Origin: an uncultured Alphaproteobacteria bacterium
GTDB lineage: Bacteria > Pseudomonadota > Alphaproteobacteria > RF32 > CAG-239
DNA: 64,000 nucleotides
Assembly: GCA_910587405.1 (NCBI GenBank)
Contig: CAJUKS010000005.1
Span: 1 to 64,000, forward strand
Reading direction: 5' to 3'
Shown here: piece after piece, positions 31,978 through 41,500 of the stretch
How positions within the stretch are numbered: position 1 is the first letter of the stretch
How the letters are laid out: each line of letters starts with the position of its first letter
Notes under the pieces: generated by a model
The model's database searches: none
Seen by the model: the letters and a program-made list of their open reading frames with translations, nothing else
Told to the model about the DNA's origin: nothing
Made by a program: the position numbers and the translations under genes

Positions 31978-33006
31978 TTACCGATCCGGCGTTATCGGCG
32001 GCGGCAATTCCCCGTCATTGCCCATCACCCACGTGCCGTCTGCATTTTTATAAACATGCGCCGGCAGGCTCAAATCGGCTACCGCAACCGCGCGGTCATA
32101 TCCTTCCGGCAACACAAACGAGTTATCGGGAGAAAGCAGATAAAGCGGCGGTTCGGTTCCGGTCAGAAGATACATCTGCAATTCAACCGCGCGACCGTCA
32201 TCGGTATAATTAATCAAATTGCCGCCTTCCGCATACGGCTTCATAATCAGCGTCTGCGCTTCAACAATTTGCCCTCCGTCAAAATACGGCTGTGTCAGCA
32301 GCCGCATATAGTCATCGGCATACGCCGACACCGTCGGGGTCATGTTCGGACTTGCAAGCGTGCAGCGGACAGCACCGACCACCGCATAAAACAGCAGTTC
32401 ATAGACGGTGAGATAACCGGAATCTTTGGTCAGAAGATAATACTGATAGGCCTGATCCGGGTTCACCGTAATAAAATCCGCCGGTTGATAGGCACCGCTG
32501 TAAATCTCCGACCATAACTCGCTGCTCCGATCGGTTTGAATAGCCGGGTTATTGCTTCCCCGGAGAGTCAACGAATAACTGCTGCTTTGATCACCGCAAT
32601 AAGCATAAAAACGCGACAATTTTACCGGCCGGTCAAACTTGAAGAACAAACCGTTGATCATATTGCCATTGGTGGCCTGATTGCGATCAAAATAAGCGGC
32701 AATTGTCTCCGTATCGGTGAGTTCATAAACGCTGAAACTCAATTGTGAGGCCTGATAAGCAGCCGCATCGGTAAAAATATACTCCCGGCTTTCCGTTGAC
32801 GGCAGCTGCGGAAAAGCCTGCATTGTTTCGCTGTTCTCAAACACATAGGCCGCCGATACGCCGCTGCCGTCAATCTCCGCAATTTTATCCGCATATTGCC
32901 GAAACGTCACATCCTCACCGACTGCCACGCCCTTTTGCACAATCGCTGCCCGGATCGCGCTTTTGGTCCCTTTGATATATTCGATCTTTTCAACCACGGT
33001 TCCCAT
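31978..33006 (-). CDS. Phage tail-fibre/baseplate-type protein with discoidin-like middle domain
   Basis: 342 residues from the ATG at 33006, with GGAGGTGAT upstream and a one-base overlap with the tail-fibre stop. The N-terminus KGTKSAIRAAIVQKGVAVGEDVTFRQYADKI resembles the adaptor of phage fibres. Residues about 95-200 read like an F5/8 type-C beta sandwich (FFKFDRPVKLSRFYAYCGDQSSSYSLTLRGSNN). Probably carbohydrate-binding. Confidence 0.62.
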   Translation of the reverse strand: MGTVVEKIEYIKGTKSAIRAAIVQKGVAVGEDVTFRQYADKIAEIDGSGVSAAYVFENSETMQAFPQLPSTESREYIFTDAAAYQASQLSFSVYELTDTETIAAYFDRNQATNGNMINGLFFKFDRPVKLSRFYAYCGDQSSSYSLTLRGSNNPAIQTDRSSELWSEIYSGAYQPADFITVNPDQAYQYYLLTKDSGYLTVYELLFYAVVGAVRCTLASPNMTPTVSAYADDYMRLLTQPYFDGGQIVEAQTLIMKPYAEGGNLINYTDDGRAVELQMYLLTGTEPPLYLLSPDNSFVLPEGYDRAVAVADLSLPAHVYKNADGTWVMGNDGELPPPITPDR

Positions 33007-33563
33007 CAAATCACCTCCCCGTTAATTTCATCGGCCAGCGTGCCCAGCGCATCGACGGTCGCTTGCACTTGGTTGGCCGCTTCAATGGCCTGATTCGCCG
33101 CTTTTTGTGCCGCGTTTTTATAACCAAGCACCGTTTCAATAATGTTTTGCGGATCATCACCCGAAAGCGGATCAACCAACAACGCGCGCGACATCTGCTC
33201 CTGCAGTTCCTGCAAATTCATGTAAACGCCGTCAAACGAAACCTCCACTTCTTCCATATCAAACAGTTGGCCGTTGATATAGTCGGCTTCCTGCAAAAAC
33301 GGTTTTTGCCGCAAAACAGCCAGTTTGACGTTTTCCGCCGGCGGATCCGCAAACACCAGTTTGCCGCTCGCTTCAATACCGGAACCGGCCACCGTATAAT
33401 CGGTTCCCTCTTCCAAGATGACAATATCGTCACCAGAACCGCAATAAACTTTCAATTGCGCGGTACCGTCCTTGTTGTTAAAGAACTTAAACGGCACCGG
33501 AAATTCGGTCGTCACCCCGTCGGCTATATAATTAATTTTACTTACATCAGACAGTAATGTCAC
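33006..33563 (-). CDS. Podovirus-type tail fibre N-terminal attachment protein (T7 gp17 head-like)
   Basis: 185 residues from a GTG at 33563 with GGAGG 5-6 bases upstream; an ATG at 33575 is possible and the frame is open to 33644. YIADGVTTEFPVPFKFFNNKDGTAQLKVY, LEEGTDYTVAG, GKLVFADPPAENVKLAVLRQKPFLQEADY and QLQEQMSRALLV-like text is the conserved tail-attachment domain of T7-type fibres. The C-terminal part is a trimeric-coil-like Ala/Gln stretch. Fibre shafts and tips are encoded separately downstream. Confidence 0.8.
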   Translation of the reverse strand: MTLLSDVSKINYIADGVTTEFPVPFKFFNNKDGTAQLKVYCGSGDDIVILEEGTDYTVAGSGIEASGKLVFADPPAENVKLAVLRQKPFLQEADYINGQLFDMEEVEVSFDGVYMNLQELQEQMSRALLVDPLSGDDPQNIIETVLGYKNAAQKAANQAIEAANQVQATVDALGTLADEINGEVI

Positions 33564-33603
33564 TTTTCCCTCCATAAAAAGCCGCCCAACCGGCAGCCGG
33601 TTA

Positions 33604-33634
33604 CAAAAAAAGGAGAGCAAGTCATTGCTCTCCT
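33604..33634 (-). terminator. Terminator between leader peptide and tail-fibre gene
   Basis: Minus strand AGGAGAGCAA, loop TGAC, TTGCTCTCCT and seven T, a perfect 10-bp stem. Confidence 0.85.
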
Positions 33635-33640
33635 CAAAAC

Positions 33641-33703
33641 TCACTTCCTAATCAGGAAATAAATTTTTATCTTACGGATGATAATAATAATTTTTACTAT
33701 CAT
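33641..33703 (-). CDS. 20-residue Ile/Lys-rich leader peptide
   Basis: ATG at 33703 with GGAGGTGA 7 bases upstream, an almost ideal ribosome site; 20 codons, TGA. It starts MIVKIIIIIRK: five Ile codons in a row and eight Ile in total, with basic residues spread among them. A strong terminator follows after 6 bp and the tail-fibre gene after it. This could be an attenuation leader or a membrane-active toxin peptide (see findings). Confidence 0.5.
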   Translation of the reverse strand: MIVKIIIIIRKIKIYFLIRK

Positions 33704-33752
33704 CTGCTTTCACCTCCGTTTCGCAAAATGCGATAAGGAGTTTTAATCCATC

Positions 33753-33870
33753 TTGACAAATATGTTAAAATGAATTACTCTATAACCATTGAGGTGGAGT
33801 ATAGAGTTTAGACAACTCGTTATCTCTGGTTAAAGAATTAAGTCCGGTGTTCCAGCACCGGACTTTTTCT
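33753..33870 (+). ncRNA. Candidate small RNA on the opposite strand of the prophage
   Basis: TTGACA (33753-33758) with TACTCT 17 bases later (33776-33781), then about 55 bases of non-coding sequence and a strong terminator AGTCCGGTG, loop TTCCAG, CACCGGACT, TTTTTCTTT (33841-33870). That would give an RNA of about 80 bases on the plus strand, against all phage genes. The -10 is weak; the hairpin may instead end the 33904 gene. Confidence 0.4.
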
Positions 33871-33903
33871 TTATAAATTAAACGTTATCCGCTGTCAATC
33901 AGC

Positions 33904-34479
33904 TTATTTTTTTAACCTCTCTTCCAACTCCAACATCAAACTGGTTGCAAAAAAGGCAAACCCGGTTCTCATCTCTTCAATTACCTGCGCTTCATAATCC
34001 GATAGCCGATATTCTTTCCGACTCAGACTTTCTTCATTTAAAACCTCACGAACGGCATTTTTGTATAATGAGACAAAACGATCTTCCTTGGTCGGCAAAC
34101 TCTCTTTCCTGCCAACCTGACGGTAATGTTCCTTAACCTTGGTCAGTCCTTGGGTGCGATAAGCCATATAAACGTCTATCAGTTCTTTGCGCACCGCTGC
34201 CGCTTTTTGAGTCCGCGAAAACATACAGATCAAAAGCGCCTGCGGCTCATTGAGATAATATTCGGTTATTTTCCTAAACAAACATCCGCTTCTTCTCGTT
34301 TCACGCACAACGTGAATCGCACCAAACCCGCATAATTCCTCATAATTATTTTCAATCACCCCACGAACGTTTAAAGGTTGTGATAGCCCTAATCTTTGCG
34401 CCAGAACAATATCTTTAATCCTTGGTTCATTTTCAATTATTGACAAATCGTCAACCGTGAGACAAACTTCTTTACTCAT
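33904..34479 (-). CDS. Phage antirepressor/Rha-like protein
   Basis: 191 residues from the ATG at 34479, with GGAGG 9 bases upstream. The N-terminal domain (IKDIVLAQRLGLSQPLNVRGVIENNYEELCGFG) and the TEYYLNEPQALLICMFSRTQKAAAVRKELIDVYMAYR block are of the kind found in phage Rha/BRO/antirepressor proteins. The C-terminus is charged and helical. Likely a DNA-binding regulator; family naming is tentative. Confidence 0.6.
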   Translation of the reverse strand: MSKEVCLTVDDLSIIENEPRIKDIVLAQRLGLSQPLNVRGVIENNYEELCGFGAIHVVRETRRSGCLFRKITEYYLNEPQALLICMFSRTQKAAAVRKELIDVYMAYRTQGLTKVKEHYRQVGRKESLPTKEDRFVSLYKNAVREVLNEESLSRKEYRLSDYEAQVIEEMRTGFAFFATSLMLELEERLKK

Positions 34480-34591
34480 GGCAACCGCCCTCCAACAGTT
34501 CAACCACTTCTTTCAATTTGGCCAGCACAAAACTCAAGGTACTTTTCAGCACCTCATTTTCAACTTCCAACTCTTTATTTGATTTTTGCAT
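34472..34591 (-). CDS. 39-residue coiled-coil peptide upstream of the Rha-like gene
   Basis: ATG at 34591 with AAGGA 7 bases upstream; 39 residues (MQKSNKELEVENEVLKSTLS then FVLAKLKEVVELLEGG), a clear leucine-zipper-like heptad pattern. Its last codons overlap the start of the Rha-like gene by 8 bp and also supply that gene's ribosome site, so it may both couple translation and bind a partner protein. Confidence 0.6.
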   Translation of the reverse strand: MQKSNKELEVENEVLKSTLSFVLAKLKEVVELLEGGCHE

Positions 34592-34697
34592 CTTTGTATC
34601 CTTTTCCAAAAGAATTTAGGCTGGGGAAGTTGGAAACATGTACAAAGTCATGCAGTACTTATTCAATATATTCGTACTCTTCCCCAATAATTAAAAA
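34592..34697. other. Leader between phage terminator and small coiled-coil gene
   Basis: Minus-strand TGGGGAAG (34679-34686) can pair with CTTCCCCA (34622-34629) across about 50 bases. No gene seen. Confidence 0.4.
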
Positions 34698-34805
34698 CAA
34701 AAAAACGCAGTCTGTCGGGTGCGTTTCCGCTTTGCATACAACCTTTCCACGGGTTGGAGCCTCCACTCATCTATAATAATACACAAAAATATATGAGCTT
34801 GTCAA
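34698..34805 (-). promoter_or_regulatory. Prophage promoter with short attenuated leader
   Basis: Minus strand TTGACA (34800-34805), 18 bases, TATTAT (34776-34781). Transcription from about 34769 gives a leader with hairpin CAACC/GGTTG (34739-34756) and, only about 50-70 bases from the start, a terminator AAACGCA, 10-base loop, TGCGTTT TTTT (34698-34727). Downstream genes are therefore reached only by read-through. The short product could also be a small RNA. Confidence 0.6.
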
Positions 34806-34809
34806 TCAA

Positions 34810-34839
34810 GAAAGAGGCTGAAATTACTTTCAGCCTCTT
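34810..34839 (-). terminator. Terminator of the prophage outer-membrane protein gene
   Basis: AAGAGGCTGAAA, loop of 4, TTTCAGCCTCTT: a perfect 12-bp stem 8 bp after the stop; the following T run is interrupted (TCTTGATT). Confidence 0.75.
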
Positions 34840-34847
34840 GTTGTTTA

Positions 34848-35486
34848 TTAAAAATAAACTCTCGCACCAATAGAAAGTTCCTGTATATCATCCACATAAT
34901 CAGAATTAAGCCAAACAATTCGTCCCATTCCTCGTATTCCGATATATTCGTTAATGTTATACTGTAACCCCAAACCTGCTCTTGGAGCAAACTTTTTCTC
35001 ACTTTCGCTGGCCAGCCCCTTAAGTTCCGCCTCAAACTCATATTGTCCGGCGCCCAAAGCAACCAAAACCTCCAATGAACGGAACTGAGTTGGAATATAA
35101 AAATTCAAATCAGCCCCATAAGCATAGAAGTTTGTAGCAACATTAAAGCCGTAAACATCTTTCTCGGCATCATCAGACTTTTGATAAAAAGCTTCCAAAC
35201 CTATGTATTGACCAAATCTAAGCCCTAAAGATACATTAAAAGAATTAAACCTATGACCTACATAATCTCTAAGTAAATCATCTCCCACGAAGACATCGGA
35301 ATATACATAATCAAGTCCGACCGAGGGACGGACAGAAAATGTACTGACATCTTTTTTATTATTAAAATAAGAACTACGACTATTATTATAATAACCGTTG
35401 TTATTATCGTTATAATATTCATAGTCAGCGTGAGCGGAAGTAATTCCCAATAAAAGAACAGTTAAAATAGTTATATATGTTTTCAT
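34848..35486 (-). CDS. Prophage-encoded outer-membrane beta-barrel (moron)
   Basis: 212 residues. Signal peptide 1-20 (ITSAHA|D), an Asn/Tyr-rich linker to about 45, then about eight amphipathic strands (VRPSVGLDYVYSDV, FNVSLGLRFGQYIGLEAFYQ, VLVALGAGQYEFEAEL, RAGLGLQYNINEYIGIRGMG) and a C-terminal SIGARVYF with final Phe. The size fits an eight-strand OmpX/Ail/Lom or Opa-type barrel. It carries its own promoter and terminator inside the phage late region and is more AT-rich than its neighbours, the definition of a moron. A likely role is altering the lysogen's surface. Confidence 0.8.
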   Translation of the reverse strand: MKTYITILTVLLLGITSAHADYEYYNDNNNGYYNNSRSSYFNNKKDVSTFSVRPSVGLDYVYSDVFVGDDLLRDYVGHRFNSFNVSLGLRFGQYIGLEAFYQKSDDAEKDVYGFNVATNFYAYGADLNFYIPTQFRSLEVLVALGAGQYEFEAELKGLASESEKKFAPRAGLGLQYNINEYIGIRGMGRIVWLNSDYVDDIQELSIGARVYF

Positions 35487-35513
35487 ATCACCACTCCTTA
35501 ATATAACAAATTA

Positions 35514-35541
35514 ATAATATACAACTAAAATTAATTATCAA
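35514..35541 (-). promoter_or_regulatory. Own promoter of the moron
   Basis: Minus strand TTGATA (35536-35541), 16 bases, TATTAT (35514-35519), 28 bp before the start; AAGGAG lies between. Confidence 0.6.
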
Positions 35542-35546
35542 TAGTT

Positions 35547-38500
35547 TTATTCATCTTCGTCAAAATCGCGCAAAGCATACGGCGACCAACCGAGCCACAG
35601 CATAATTTCCTTGCCCGGCTCACCGGCTTTGGCATAATCACCGAAATTGTTGATAATGTCCAACGGATATTTAACCGGTGCCCCCAACACTTCACCGGAC
35701 GATTTTCCAAACTTTTGCAGAACCTCAATCCAGTCTTCCGCATCCAAATCGCCTTCAGCCATTTTTATCACTTCTTTGATAATATCTTCAATACTGCCTT
35801 CAAAAGGAACAGCATCACGAACCCGAAGCCCTAAGTGGTATCCTCCTTTCTCTCCGACGGTTGCATCCCACAATCCTTCCAAAGCCTGATTAAGAATAAA
35901 AATACCGTTAAACGAACCGAAAAATCCGGCCCGCAGCTGAGCATCTTTATCCCACCGAAAACCGTCGGCAACAAACTGAAAAAGCATCGGCAACAAAAAA
36001 TGATAGATAAAAATTGTTTTTGCTGCCTGTTTTTTGCTCATCCTTCCGGTAAATACTCCGCGCAGTGCGTTGATCTCCTTACGCAAATACTGATTTTGCG
36101 AACTCTGAAACATCGTGAACGCTCGCAAAAAAGAATTGCTTTGCCAATAAGATTGTTGGCTCATCCGTCCGGACTGTTGGGTTTCATCCGTCACTCGTTC
36201 AAACGTGTTCAAGGCTTTTGCTTTAGCTTCGGCTTCCTTCATCCCTGCAGCCAGATTCTTTTTTAACTCTGATTTATATAAAGCCCAGCCACCGATATAA
36301 ATGGCTCCGCGGTCACCCAGTTTAATGTTTGCCATCATCAATTCGCGCAAATTGATGTTTTTTGCTTTGTTTTTAATCAAATCGGTCTTGGACAGTTCTT
36401 CCAAATCACGGATGACGTTGGCGTCTCTGGTTTTCATTAGAGTCGTATTTCCCAAAGTTTCCACCGCTTCTTTATAATGTATTGCAAAATCGGCAACGCC
36501 GGCAACAAAATCTTTTGCCGACATATTTTCCCAATAAGCGGGAAGAGAAGTCAGCTGTTTGATTGCCAGCGCCGGTTTAAGTGCCAAAACAGAAACGGCA
36601 TAATTTGACCGTAACCGGTTAAAAAATTTTCCCCATCCCTCTGTTTTCATCCGGCCGTTGTTGGCAAAATTTGAAATTTCATAATCAATTCGTTTCTGCA
36701 TCTCATTGCCAAACAAATTTTTGACAATTGTCTTAATTTCAACATCTCCAAACACGGCATTAATATCCTGCAACTTATCGGAAAAAGCCATATAATGGTT
36801 TGAGTTCACAATATACGAGTTCAAAGCATTAAAAGCGCCCTTGATTTTCAAGGCTCCCGCTTTGGCCGTTCGTTGCTTAACTCCCGAAAATCCGGCATAG
36901 CTGATCATGTCTCCGGTTTCCACATTCACTCCGCCGCGCTCGATCGATCGCGGAGAATAAAATTGCCGCTTACCGAGACTGATTCCGAAGTGCTGCTCAT
37001 AAAAGGCATTTATTTTTTGATAATTTTCGTCATAGAACTCAAACAAAGCTTCCGCAACCGCTGCATCATCCGCGGTCAGATTATTGTTTACTTCTTGCAA
37101 AAAATCTTCATTAAACTGCAAAATTTCATCTTTTAACATCATCTCGTGTGTTTCCGGATCTTTCGCTTTCATGTAAATATCAATCAACTGATCCTTGGTA
37201 AACGTTTTTTTGCCGCCGCTCCATTCAATTGTATATTTCTTTTGCAGTTCACTGTTAATATAACGGTTAACCGAAATTGCCCGGTTGTTGTTTCCTTTCA
37301 GGGCTTTTTCCAGTTTCAGGGAAACATTTTCGCCGTCATCGGCAATTCCTTTATGCATAGCTTGCTCTGCCTCAAACACATCCATATTTTGGTTAAGCAA
37401 ACTTTTCCCCATGGTTGAGCTTTTATCATTCATTGACAAAATATCCATCAACCCGTTCCATGACATCTGACTGCTTCCAAGCCGATTGACAAAAGCTTTC
37501 AAGCCGCTTCTTTCCTCTCGCCAATTCAACCTGCCGTTCCCGGTTAATACATTTTTGGCTTCATCAATCAAGCGTTTTCGTCGTGCTTTTTTCAGTTCAC
37601 CGGTAATCGCAGCTGACAACCGACCGCTGTTATAGCTGTCAGAAATAGCATCGTACACATCCAAAAGATTATTCATGCTTGCCCGGTTAGCGGCAATCGA
37701 CAACAGTTTGTTTTCCCAAACCAATGCGTCCCGATTCCCTTCCGCGCCTTCCACATGTTTGTCCAGATTTTCAATCACCTTTTGATTTTCAGCAATTTTT
37801 TGCAAGGCTTCGTCTTTTGTTAGGGCCAAAGTTTCCCGAATATGGTCAAACTCCCGGTTTAACTTAATATCAGGGAAACGCCCGACCAACTTTCCGCCCT
37901 CATTGCGCGGCTTTGTCCAATTCACCAGACGTTCTATCTTGGCCCGAATATCTCTTTTATATAAATTACCATTACTCAAAGCCTGTCGATATTTCATATA
38001 ATCATATGCTGTTTTCTCCTCATTGTTGATGTTTCCGCTGGCCTCAATAACTTTCAGTTCCGAAGCAAAACCGACGGCGTCAAGTTCATTGTTTTTCAAC
38101 CTCCCAACCAAATCATCCATATCCGCTTTGCTCATTTTGCCGTCAGACAAAAGCTTCATCGCTTTATTAATCGTTTGCGGGCTGATATTTCCCTGTTTTA
38201 GTTTTTCCCTCATGTTAACCCCGCTTTGCTGCATGGCAAAATCAATTTTCCTACCGCCCAGCATATCATCAAAGGTTTTACGGATATTATCATCCAAATC
38301 CACATTCAAAGCTTTAATTTCCCCATAAACACCGCGCAACCAACTCTTAAACCGACGAAATACTTTTTTCAAAAGTGTGTTCGGTGAACGTCCGTCCAAT
38401 AAATAAGCCTCAAACGAACGAGCGAAATATTCGTGCTGTTCCCTATTCAGATTACCGTCTAGCGCTCCCACATAACGATATATCGCTTGCAACTGCGCTT

Positions 38501-41500
38501 CCGTTTCCGGGTTATCGGCAAAACGGCGCATATCGTCCAAAAAGAAATGCCCCAACTCGTGAACAACGGTTGAGGCATCGGCAGTTTGAAAAAGTTTTAT
38601 AATTGCTTCTCCGGTATCCGGTCGCCGGGTAAAACTTCCTCGCGCCCCCTGCGGGCTGTTTTCTCCGGCCGTTTCCCGCACCGACGCAACTTCAAGGTTC
38701 AATTCCCGGTCACTCGGCATTTCCATCTGATAAAACTTATCAAGCACCTGCACATCATCAGGATTGAAGATTACAAAACACCGCCCGTCTTGCTGCCCCT
38801 CATAGGTTATGCCTTTGATACCGTGCTTTTCTAATATCTCTGAGGCTGCTTGTTTAGAACCTAATACATTAGTAACATTATCGTAAATATATTTTCCGTT
38901 GGTATGTTCACTATCCCATTTTACACCAACCTCTTTGGCCACATTACGCAATGCTTTTTTTACAAAAGAAGACTGTTCGTTAAGCGGTTTCTGTTCATCA
39001 AGCAAATATGGGTTCTCGGGAACATTCACCTCATGAAGTTGTCCCGCATCTACCAATTTTTCATCAAATTCTGATAAATTAACTTCATCAACTATGGCTA
39101 AAGCTTCTTTCAACTTCGAAACATTGCCATATTCTTTTCCCTTTTCTATTTTTTCAACTTTTAATTCTAGCCATCGTTTAATTTCATTATTTGTCGGAGC
39201 AAAATTTGTATAGATTGTATATAAAGGCGAAGAAAAGTTGATCTCTTTTCCTTTATAATATACAGCAGTTCTCTCATCCGGTGCAAATTTTCTTCTATAT
39301 CTCTCAGCAACATCTTTATTTAGAGCATAATAAAGTCCCCAACCATGCACCTGCGCCCCTTCTCCGGTACCGATTGCCTGCAAACTCGGCCTGTCATAGT
39401 CAACTCGGCTGCCGGCATACGCTGTCTGATAATAAATGTTATCATTTTCATTGATAAAAGTCTCAACATCTTTCCAAGAAACACCTCTCGTTCCATAAAT
39501 CTTTTGTTGTTCATTGTTAAAACTAAATCTAAAAGTCGGCAATTGTCCTTCGTTTACAGCCTTTTTTAGTGACTTCAGCCCGTTCTGCCGATAATAAGCG
39601 ATGTACTCTTTAGGCAAATTTTCTGCTACATATTCTTTGCGGGCAGCCTCCTGCTGCTCTGACTTAGCCAACCTTTGCTGCGGCTGCTTTAGAAACTCTT
39701 GCCAGCGCTCGATAAATTTGTCCTTATTTGCACCATAATAAAATGAAATATCCGCCGTATCGTAATTTGTATCATGATCGGAAAGGCGGATTCTAAATAC
39801 TTCCCCATCCTTTGTTTCGCCGCTGATATAAGAAGAAATGCCCCCAACACGGTTAATGCTCATTTGCAGATCCGCATATTTGACGTCATCTCGAATCATA
39901 CTCCGCACATCTTCGGCATACTTTTTATATCCGATGTATGGTTCGCTTGCTTCTATCTCCCGATAGTCCGGCCATCCAAATTCCGCACCCGTCTGATATA
40001 AAACCCCAGTTTCCGTATCATATCTTGCTGTCTGTGCTTTTTCCCCCGCAAACTGATACAACGTATCATTGACTTTGCTGTCTATCTCTGTTATAATATC
40101 TTTGAAGCTTCGGTTAGTATTATTACTAATAGGGTTGTCTGATATTTCAGACTGCTGACTGACAATAGCGACAGAGCGTTGGTTTTCACCTTCCTGAGCT
40201 GTTGGTTGACTGGACAGCGTGTCAGCGGCATTCGCATCAAGAGACTGGCTTTTGCCGGTCTCTTTTTTCATCCAGGTATCAATGCTTTTATCCGTTCCCT
40301 GAAAGGCTGTTGTAATAATATTACGTCCATTTCTCATATGCTCAAAAACAACACCGTATTTTCCGTTTGGCGTCGCAATTTTCACTAAAACCGGTTGCCC
40401 GTCAAATCTCGGCTTGTCAGAAACAGCAAAGTTTTCAACACTGTCAATATTATTTAACACATCTTGCCAATTACCGGCTGTCATATTATGCTTTTGATCA
40501 TGGGCAATAATATCGCTCATAACATCAACTGTGGTACCGTCAGTCATAACATGGCTGAAATATCTTTTTTTCTTTTCGGGGTGCTTCAGTATATCATCAT
40601 AAAATTCGCCAAAATCTTTAATCGGACTTTTATACATTGATTGTTCCAAGTTTTGTTCCGGTCGCCTTTCCAGATAAACGGCGCTTCCCTGCTCACCGTC
40701 TTCAATTTTTAACTGCCACCGTTGCAAAATATCCGTTGCCGATTTTCCTTCATTGACGGCCAAAGTAACTGCCCGCGCCGCAATAATTCTGGCATCGGCA
40801 TCCGCTTCCGCATTAGGGCGTCCCGCCGCCGTCAGGTGTTCATAAAAATTTTGATAAACCTCGTTATACTGGTTTCTGGCATCAATCATCGGCGCAACAA
40901 TCTTAGCCCATTCGTCAATTTGTTCGTCCGTCACCCCAAACCGCTCTTTCATCACCTGCCGGCTCACCTCCGAAATATGCTGAGCATCAATCCCTTCCGG
41001 CATTGTGTCCGGGTCTTTTTCCTTGTTTAAGAGCTGATCAAGGGTGTCCATTGCCGGTGCCCCTTCCTGTAAAAATGTCTCCTGCAACAAATCTGCCGTT
41101 GTTTGCGCTGTCTGATCATCAATATTCGGATTATAGGCTCTCACCTGCTCTTTTATCTGCTGGTTCCACTTTCTCATCCGACGGTTGTAAAGTATTGTAC
41201 CGCCGGCACCAAACCCGGCACCGGTAATGCCGCCGACAAAACCGGAAAATAACCCGTCTGCCCAGATATCGGCCTGCGTCTTATCTTGCCAGCCGATCGC
41301 ATTTCGGTACTCGTCCCCCAGCACATTCTGCACGGTTTCTTCAAACGGTCCCTCCGCCAAAAAACCTTTTGCGGCAGTCTTAAACACCGATGAGTGGCGA
41401 GCAACGTTTTTAACCGCTGTTTTAACCGGTGCTTCCACGGCTTTGTTCTTCAAGATCTTCTCAACCGAACCGATAATAGCGTTTTTCATTGCTTTGGAAG

